64,000 nt of DNA from Sycon ciliatum (taxonomy: Eukaryota; Porifera; Calcarea; Leucosolenida; Sycettidae), in NCBI RefSeq assembly GCF_964019385.1, contig NC_088645.1, positions 26,058,189 to 26,122,188 of the forward strand, given 5' to 3'. Below the pieces are notes generated by a model, which was given only the letters and a program-made list of their open reading frames with translations, was not told the origin of the DNA and did no database searches. Shown here piece after piece: positions 60,890 to 64,000 of the stretch. The position numbers and the translations under genes were made by a program. Position 1 is the first letter of the stretch. Every line of letters starts with the position of its first letter.

Positions 60890-63827
60890 CCGGTCTACAG
60901 CCACAGGCGTGCAGCCACCACTCTCCCCTCCTCCTCCATCAAACACTTGTAAGTTACCCCACACTAGCCTTAATGTAGGAACCCTCAACATTTGCAGCCT
61001 CAGGAACAAAGTTGAAGAAGTCCACCACGTTTTGCATAATTTTAACCTAGATGTATTAGCCATTACTGAAACTTGGCTCAATAACACTATAAGCGATGCC
61101 CTAGTTGCAATACCTGGCTACTCTATACTTAGATCTGACAGGACTAGCCAGCAAGGTGGAGGAGTATGTTTTTATGTCAGGCACTCACTCACTGTCACTG
61201 CCATCACCTTCCCAAATCCAAACCAGCTTGAAGTCTTGTGCATTGTGGTGCAGACCACAAAAACTGACCAGCTTACACTGACCTGTGTCTACAGGCCCCC
61301 AAACAACACTGTGGGCTTTTGGCAGCTTCTTACCGATACCGCCGATCATCTCTACAACCCACGTGCACCGATGATTGTTCTGGGTGACCTAAACTGTGAC
61401 ACACTGCGAACACCACCCACATCCCACCTTCACCATTTCAAAGAGTTCTGCAGCTCACTTCACCTTGAGAACATAATCTCCTCTCCCACACGATTCCCCA
61501 GCCAATCATGTCTAGACGTTGTACTGGTCGATCAACAGTTGCTAGGTCGTGCGCCAGGCAGTTCCAGAGCTTTCATCTGGAACCAAGCTGTACATCCCGT
61601 AGTAGACGTCAGTGATCATCACCTTGTAACGTTCTCCTACAGCGCCCCTGGTAGAGCTTCATCACCCGCAACTACAGGGATACGACATATCCGCCGACCG
61701 CCTCTGTCTTCAATCAGCCCTGATATGCTGAAAACCGAAATCGCAAAGAATGTGGCCGAATCGACGAGCGGCACCTTCCAATCGCTGGATGAATCAGCAT
61801 CAGCGTTTCGCGACAGCGTCCTGTTGGCCGTAAACACGCTGTGTCCACTACGGCCCTGTCGCAGTCAGAAATCACGGAAACCTAAGCCATCCCCGTGGTG
61901 TACACCAGCGCTAACAAATCTCTTCCACCGTCGCAAACATCTTCACCGCGGGGTTATGAGAAACCCGACTGACACCCAGCTCTTGCAACTGTACCGTGCA
62001 GCAAGAAGAGAAGGCACGCTGCTTAACAAACGTCTAAAGAATCAATATTTAGTAAGGGAGTTCTCAGACTGCCGAAATGATCCTCGCCGCCAATGGAAAC
62101 TGCTCAACAAACTCCTTGGTCGGAACACCACTCCAACACCTCTCAAAGCCGACGTTTCCAGCCTCACCAACTTCTTTGGATCGGTCGTCTCTGACCCAGA
62201 GCGACCCCCTTCCCTGCAAATCCCCCAAGGCCCCCGACAGCTCACCAGTTTCGCAAATTTCACCCCTGTCACTACCACTGAAGTCTGCAAGCTCCTCAAG
62301 AAGATCTCCCCTTTCAAATCCACCGGATCCGACGAACTCCCACCCCTTCCTCTGAAGATCTGTGCAGAAGAACTAGCCGGTCCCCTCTGTCTCATTTTCA
62401 ACGAATCACTCTCCCTCGGTTCCTTTCCAGACATATATAAAGTAGCGTCTGTATTCCCCCTCTTCAAGAAAGGCAATCCAGAATGTCCCTCTAACTATCG
62501 CCCCATATCTCTACTCCCCATCGTATCCAAGCTTCTAGAAAAGATCGTCCTTCATCAACTGCAGCGCTATATCAACACCCACCCAGAGCTCAACATTCTT
62601 CCTCCCCAACAGTTCGCCTACCGCTCTGATCATTCCACAGAGGATGCACTTTCACTGGCTATATCAAAGTGGCAACAACGCTTGGATGACGGTCAGAACA
62701 CCGGAGTGTTATTCTTGGACATGAGCAAGGCGTTCGACCGGGTCAAGCACCAGCCACTCATCAACGAGCTCTACTCCTGCGGTATTTGTGGCACAGCACT
62801 GTCTTGGTTCGCCTCCTATCTAAGCGCTCGTCGACAGACAGTGACGAACCCCTCCACAAAAACATCCGGCGACTCCGTGACCTGTAGTCGAGGGGTACCT
62901 CAAGGCTCTGTCCTGGGCCCCGTTCTTTTCACAATCTACACAAGACACGTAACAGACGTCACACCAACTCACACATCTAACATACTCTACGCCGACGATA
63001 TAGGACTCTACACATCGAGCAGTTGCATCAACACGATACAGGACCGACTATCAGAGAGCTTCGATGCGGTTAAATCACACCTCACGGAACTGGGCCTCCT
63101 ACTGAACCCCGACAAAACTCAACTATTAATCGTCCGCCGGAAGACAACCCCATTTCCACCTACCTTCACTGTCATCTGTGGTAACTTCCCAGTATCCCCT
63201 TCCCAGTGTGTCCGTTACCTTGGAGTGCTAGTCGACCAGCACCTTGCCTTCAAGGAGCAGGTCGGGAAAGTTGTTGCTGACGTCAACCGTAAGCTGGCCG
63301 CATTCCGCAGAATACGACATCACATCACCACCCAGGCACAACGTTCCTTTTACCTAAGCATTATCCAATCCACCATGGAGTACGCCAGCAACTGCTACGT
63401 TCACACGATATCAGCAACCCTATACAACACACTCATTCGATGCTTCAAACGTAGCCTCAGGATAACATTTGGCTACCCACCATGCCACCCAACCGCCAAC
63501 ATTTGTCAACGCCACAACATTATTCCTGTCGCCATCCGTTATAACCTAAAGATATTTTGCCTTGTCTATAAATGTGTGCATGGTCGCCGCAGCCCTCTAC
63601 TTGCCGAGCTTTTTGTACTTAGATCAAATAGCAACCATACCAATGCCTTGACCAGGGGACAGTCCGCCCTGGCTTTAGCCCTGCCTAATGCTTCGTCACG
63701 GTACGGTTTCTATGCTTTGCCTTACCTGGCTGCTGACAGGTGGAATTCGCTTCCAGCAGCATGCCGCCAGGCAGCCTCCTTTGCAATGTTCAACAGTACT
63801 CTTCGCAGCCTCTTTTGCAACACATAA
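60768..63827 (+). CDS. LINE ORF2 protein (AP endonuclease, reverse transcriptase)
   Basis: 1,019 residues, no stop. Endonuclease: LNVGTLNICSLRNK (about 68-81), AITETWLNN, VLGDLNCD (about 203-210) and SDHHLVTFSY (about 280-289). RT: NYRPISLLPIVSKLLEK (about 575), AYRSDHSTEDALSLAI, VLFLDMSKAFDRVKH (about 646-660, motif A), SRGVPQGSVLGPVLFTIY (about 706-723) and NILYADDIGLY (about 737-747, catalytic YADD). C-terminal domain with RYLGVLVDQHLAF, FYLSIIQSTMEYAS and a final AADRWNSLPAACRQA. It starts within ORF1 in another frame, so translation may use reinitiation or frameshifting. Confidence 0.93.
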   Translation: MPPRNARTTTQTHRSRGLTKPVRKRSKTSSSGSADARAASNRSTATGVQPPLSPPPPSNTCKLPHTSLNVGTLNICSLRNKVEEVHHVLHNFNLDVLAITETWLNNTISDALVAIPGYSILRSDRTSQQGGGVCFYVRHSLTVTAITFPNPNQLEVLCIVVQTTKTDQLTLTCVYRPPNNTVGFWQLLTDTADHLYNPRAPMIVLGDLNCDTLRTPPTSHLHHFKEFCSSLHLENIISSPTRFPSQSCLDVVLVDQQLLGRAPGSSRAFIWNQAVHPVVDVSDHHLVTFSYSAPGRASSPATTGIRHIRRPPLSSISPDMLKTEIAKNVAESTSGTFQSLDESASAFRDSVLLAVNTLCPLRPCRSQKSRKPKPSPWCTPALTNLFHRRKHLHRGVMRNPTDTQLLQLYRAARREGTLLNKRLKNQYLVREFSDCRNDPRRQWKLLNKLLGRNTTPTPLKADVSSLTNFFGSVVSDPERPPSLQIPQGPRQLTSFANFTPVTTTEVCKLLKKISPFKSTGSDELPPLPLKICAEELAGPLCLIFNESLSLGSFPDIYKVASVFPLFKKGNPECPSNYRPISLLPIVSKLLEKIVLHQLQRYINTHPELNILPPQQFAYRSDHSTEDALSLAISKWQQRLDDGQNTGVLFLDMSKAFDRVKHQPLINELYSCGICGTALSWFASYLSARRQTVTNPSTKTSGDSVTCSRGVPQGSVLGPVLFTIYTRHVTDVTPTHTSNILYADDIGLYTSSSCINTIQDRLSESFDAVKSHLTELGLLLNPDKTQLLIVRRKTTPFPPTFTVICGNFPVSPSQCVRYLGVLVDQHLAFKEQVGKVVADVNRKLAAFRRIRHHITTQAQRSFYLSIIQSTMEYASNCYVHTISATLYNTLIRCFKRSLRITFGYPPCHPTANICQRHNIIPVAIRYNLKIFCLVYKCVHGRRSPLLAELFVLRSNSNHTNALTRGQSALALALPNASSRYGFYALPYLAADRWNSLPAACRQAASFAMFNSTLRSLFCNT

Positions 63828-64000
63828 TGGCACAGTATGCAGCCACCGTTTTCTTTTTTCTTTACTCTATTTCACGCACTTACGGCTTTCTTCATTCAGC
63901 TCTATTTCACGCACTTACCTAGGGTACCCTGTAAAAAGACTCACAGTCTGTGGGGATTGCCCTAGTAAAATAATAAATACTACTACTACTACTAAGGCAC

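Larger units (their letters stand above)
59560..63994 (+). mobile_element. LINE with two intact ORFs (CR1/L2-like)
   Basis: ORF1 (59,648-60,889) and ORF2 (60,768-63,827) are both uninterrupted and overlap by 122 bp in different frames. The 3' UTR has a short hairpin-like GTCTGTGGGGATTGCC and ends in an (ACT)n tail at about 63,979-63,993. AP endonuclease plus RT without RNase H, and a CCHC ORF1, point to the Jockey/CR1/L2 assemblage. Potentially active copy, or a very recent one. The 5' border is approximate. Confidence 0.88.

Overview
The window looks like a piece of an animal (metazoan) nuclear genome that is almost entirely built from transposable elements nested in one another. The evidence for an animal is one spliced immunoglobulin-type exon with symmetrical phase 1-1 borders (58,066-58,392), tRNA-derived SINEs, several LINE families, Ty3/gypsy elements of animal-type clades and Polintons. 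An early-branching marine invertebrate such as a sponge or cnidarian would fit, but the sequence alone does not fix the species.

Layout. 1-657 is the 3' end of a LINE. 664-10,116 is an old Polinton copy (A) that keeps its ends, surface-protein genes, polymerase and right-end genes but not the capsid block; a LINE and a small inverted-repeat element sit inside it. 10,117-14,668 is part of another Polinton copy (B) in the opposite orientation, invaded by a LINE with a restriction-like endonuclease that lies in a GAA microsatellite; the GAA run beside it has grown to 138 units. A long hairpin (14,766-15,046) and 1.3 kb of unassigned DNA follow. 16,371-27,075 is a Ty3/gypsy chromovirus on the minus strand, split by a complete 5,362-bp DNA transposon (21,272-26,633). 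27,076-29,397 is the 3' part of a second chromovirus on the plus strand. 29,398-34,156 is a mosaic of SINEs, LINE scraps, microsatellites and tandem duplications. 34,163-57,279 is an end-to-end Polinton (C) with 379-bp terminal inverted repeats and a perfect 6-bp target duplication, itself carrying a very young CsRn1-like gypsy element (39,143-44,212) and a 501-bp MITE. 57,280-64,000 holds more LINE and SINE pieces, the Ig exon with a decayed duplicate, and a LINE with two uninterrupted ORFs.

How the parts work together. Polinton C reads as a virus-like genome: left-end surface or attachment genes on the minus strand (membrane stalk, small membrane protein, phage-fibre-like protein), then packaging ATPase, capsid and core proteins, protease, GIY-YIG nuclease, zinc ribbon, chromodomain integrase and protein-primed polymerase on the plus strand (the nuclease excepted), and two right-end minus-strand genes that may serve replication. 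It is treated here as a fossil.

The most novel item is the DNA transposon at 21,272-26,633. It has 34-bp TIRs beginning CAGTC, a GTAAT duplication, a 945-codon ORF with a SAP motif between candidate catalytic residues of a DUF6589/KDZ-like transposase, and, converging on it, a spliced gene with a divergent MADS box. I know of no described transposon with this combination, but I could not search.
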